A DNA stretch of 64,000 nt, from contig JALNWE010000001.1 of assembly GCA_023231065.1 (NCBI GenBank), positions 82,933-146,932 on the forward strand, in the 5' to 3' direction. The notes below the pieces were generated by a model, which had not been told where the DNA came from, ran no database searches, and saw nothing but the letters and a program-made list of their open reading frames with translations. The stretch is from Bacteroidales bacterium. GTDB lineage: Bacteria; Bacteroidota; Bacteroidia; Bacteroidales; FEN-979. Of the stretch, positions 62,117 to 64,000 are shown piece by piece. Every line of letters starts with the position of its first letter. Position 1 is the first letter of the stretch. The translations under genes were made by a program, and so were the position numbers.

Positions 62117-63277
62117 TTATGCCCAGACCCCTGGAATTTTGGTCCCGCAGAACTTACAGGCGCTATTTTTAAGGTTGTTGGTAAGGATGGAAAATCCCCT
62201 CCGTTCAAGTACAACTTTTTTACATTTAGGACAAATGGTGTTTTCTCCAGTAGTTCCGGGAACATTACCAATGTAAATATATTTGATCCCTGATTTTAAA
62301 GCAATCTCATGTGCCCTTTCCAAAACCTGTAAAGGAGTATAAGGAAGGCTCGTCAGCTTATGTAAAGGGAAGAAGCGGCTGAAATGCAAAGGCGTGTCAG
62401 AAAAGCCATTCTTTACCAGCCAGTTACACATCTCTTTTATCATCGTAAGATCGTCTGTCCAACCTGGTATGACGAGGTTGGTAATCTCAAGCCAGACACC
62501 TTTCTCCTTAAGGACCTTCAGCGTATTCAGGATGGGCTGAAGGCTCCCACCGTTAAGTTTCGCATAAGTCTCCTCGCTGAATGATTTCAGGTCAATATTG
62601 GCGGCATCAAGATATACGGCTAAATCGCGTAATGGTTTTTCATTGATATACCCGTTGGATATCAGCAGGTTCTTAATCCCCCGTGATCTTGCGATACGCG
62701 CCGTATCAAAGGTGTATTCGTAAAAAGCAATGGGTTCGGAATAAGTATAGGCAATGGATTTACAACCGCTGGAGATGGCTTCTTCAACGACATTTGCCGG
62801 GAACAGCTCGATATTCCGGGTGAACTTAGGGCTTTGCTGGGAAATCTCCCAGTTCTGACAGTTCATGCATGCGAAATTACAACCGGCGGTAGCAATGGAG
62901 TAGCTCCTCGAAGAAGGAAGAAAATGAAAAAGGGGTTTTTTCTCAATGGGATCGATATTCGCGGAGCATGGATTTCCATACGCGATCGTATATAGTTTGT
63001 TATCTTTAACAACATGGGTACGGCATATACTATCCATCCCCTCTTTCAGGATACACTGGTTAGGGCAAATCTGGCATTTGACACCCTTTGGCGTCACAAT
63101 ATAATAGGGGGATTCTTTGCTGAATTTTCCCAGATTTCCGGCAGGAGGCTCAAATGGGGTTTCCATATTTATATGGTTTTTGGCTAATAAATTGAATGAT
63201 TTTATCCCTAACGCTACAGTACCGATTCCGGCGACGAAATATTTGAAAAAATCACGTTTCGATATTTGTTTTGACAT
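62117..63277 (-). CDS. AmmeMemoRadiSam system radical SAM enzyme with Tat-like N terminus
   Basis: The protein has 386 residues from the ATG at 63277; the frame is open 39 bases upstream. The radical SAM cluster is CNFACMNC (C133, C137, C140). An additional N-terminal cysteine set lies at residues 68-85 (CQICPNQC...C) and a C-terminal zinc-ribbon-like set has CPKC and CKFC. This is the radical SAM component of the AMMECR1-Memo-radical SAM trio. The N terminus, SKRDFFKYFVAGIGTVALG, resembles a twin-arginine export signal with Lys-Arg in place of Arg-Arg. The Memo partner is at 54306; no AMMECR1 gene is seen in this window. The substrate is unknown. Confidence 0.85.
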   Translation of the reverse strand: MSKQISKRDFFKYFVAGIGTVALGIKSFNLLAKNHINMETPFEPPAGNLGKFSKESPYYIVTPKGVKCQICPNQCILKEGMDSICRTHVVKDNKLYTIAYGNPCSANIDPIEKKPLFHFLPSSRSYSIATAGCNFACMNCQNWEISQQSPKFTRNIELFPANVVEEAISSGCKSIAYTYSEPIAFYEYTFDTARIARSRGIKNLLISNGYINEKPLRDLAVYLDAANIDLKSFSEETYAKLNGGSLQPILNTLKVLKEKGVWLEITNLVIPGWTDDLTMIKEMCNWLVKNGFSDTPLHFSRFFPLHKLTSLPYTPLQVLERAHEIALKSGIKYIYIGNVPGTTGENTICPKCKKVVLERRGFSILTNNLKNSACKFCGTKIPGVWA

Positions 63278-63302
63278 TGGTAAAGACAGATTGTGCCTGT
63301 TA

Positions 63303-64000
63303 TTACAAAAATACAAAAAAACGACGGCGGATCAAAAGATAAGCAGCGCTGAACAAGTTGAAAAAAGAGAGGATCAAACCGGTCGCGGTCAACCCAAGTA
63401 TCGGGAACAGGTAAATGGTAACCAGGAAGGCTCCGGCTGCCGATCCAAAAAGGTCAGCGGAATAGTTTACAGCTGCCGTTTTGCGGGGAGAAAACGAAGA
63501 TAACCTGACGGCCATACCATATTCAAATCCAACCAAGGCCGAGCCGACAAAGGCAAGGGCCGCAATAACGAAATGAATAATAAAGCCTGATATGGGCGAA
63601 ACATACAACAAGTGGAGAATAAAGGGCATCAGCAGGGAATACACGGCTAATAACGTCTGGGTGAGCAGGTAAAAACGGAATGGCTGAATCCTTGTCAACG
63701 CGGATGAAAGTATTGATCCCATGGCCAGCCCAAGCATGAATAACATGAAAATCATTCCTAACATCTGATAGATATAACCCGAGAGGACCTGCAGGGCAAT
63801 AATCAGGATAATTTCAGTGGAGGCCAATGTGAATCCGCCCGTAAACATCCCAACGCTTACAGGATTAAGGGTTATTAACAGGATGACAATCATTGCTGCC
63901 AAAACAAGAATTCCCTGCCAAGGCGCCACCGGAAAAATCCGGATCCACCACTGCAGCTGATAAACGAGTGCAACAGGCTTAAAATCACTGTTAACAGGGA
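63303..64000 (-). CDS. Membrane spermidine-synthase-like protein, C-terminal part, 5' partial
   Basis: The frame remains open to the end of the window, so the N-terminal part is missing; a GTG at 63929 is probably internal. About 232 residues remain. They start with a segment reading NSDFKPVALVYQLQWW, which fits the end of the catalytic spermidine-synthase-like domain. Six or seven transmembrane helices follow (for example FGSAAGAFLVTIYLF). This matches fused polyamine-synthase/transporter-like membrane proteins. The true substrate is unknown in this family, and many members no longer make polyamines. The stop codon lies 25 bases before the radical SAM start, so the two are probably co-transcribed. 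Confidence 0.68.
   Translation of the reverse strand, partial: PVNSDFKPVALVYQLQWWIRIFPVAPWQGILVLAAMIVILLITLNPVSVGMFTGGFTLASTEIILIIALQVLSGYIYQMLGMIFMLFMLGLAMGSILSSALTRIQPFRFYLLTQTLLAVYSLLMPFILHLLYVSPISGFIIHFVIAALAFVGSALVGFEYGMAVRLSSFSPRKTAAVNYSADLFGSAAGAFLVTIYLFPILGLTATGLILSFFNLFSAAYLLIRRRFFVFL

Noticed and set aside
1..64000. tRNA, rRNA, CRISPR arrays, insertion sequences or phage genes
   Set aside because: I looked through the gaps and found no cloverleaf-like sequence, regularly spaced repeats, transposase or integrase.

Overview
The window looks like chromosomal DNA of an anaerobic or facultatively anaerobic member of the Bacteroidota, probably Bacteroidales-like. The evidence: a 287-residue housekeeping sigma factor without the long N-terminal region, several TAnnTTTG-type -7 elements, almost no Shine-Dalgarno sequences, the yajC-ybbR-coaE gene order, a TonB-dependent receptor, the futalosine-pathway enzyme MqnA, the [FeFe]-hydrogenase maturase HydE and an oxygen-sensitive Fe-S serine dehydratase. 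Genes are densely packed. No gap exceeds 300 bases, and I saw no tRNA, rRNA, insertion sequence, phage gene or CRISPR array.

Region 1 (1-31 kb) is mostly core metabolism and housekeeping. It opens with the 3' part of a FAD/Fe-S glycolate or D-lactate oxidase, then RNase Z, ribosomal protein S1, YchF, a LytTR regulator, HydE, an RlmD-type methyltransferase, shikimate kinase, a DUF1573 lipoprotein, YajC, a YbbR-like protein and CoaE. A TonB-dependent receptor with a small exported partner follows, then MqnA, YidC, CTP synthase, a PPDK/PEP-synthase regulatory protein, GAPDH, serine dehydratase, a GT39-like membrane glycosyltransferase, ArfB and a DEAD-box helicase. Next comes a two-gene unit of unknown function: a lipocalin/AttH-like protein followed by a PEP-synthase/rifampicin-phosphotransferase-like protein.

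Region 2 (32-54 kb) is the most distinctive part: a purine/urate-degradation locus. It holds guanine deaminase with a K+/H+ antiporter, YgfK, two PLP fold-type II enzymes, an XdhD-like molybdenum hydroxylase, a LytS-like hybrid histidine kinase, SsnA, YgeW (knotted carbamoyltransferase), YgeY, a CHAD protein, a complete 1256-residue xanthine dehydrogenase, XdhC and a MocA-like nucleotidyltransferase. This matches the anaerobic urate-degradation gene set known from E. coli and gut bacteria. However, YgeX, HyuA and carbamate kinase are absent here, and two unassigned PLP enzymes stand where YgeX would be expected.

Region 3 (54-64 kb) contains a Memo-family protein and an AmmeMemoRadiSam radical SAM enzyme, both with export-type N termini, a soluble PAS/GAF hybrid histidine kinase, the rpoD and htrA pair overlapping by ATGA, an exported endonuclease/exonuclease/phosphatase protein, and the 3' part of a membrane spermidine-synthase-like protein running off the end.

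All functional assignments come from reading motifs and comparing with remembered families; no database search was run.
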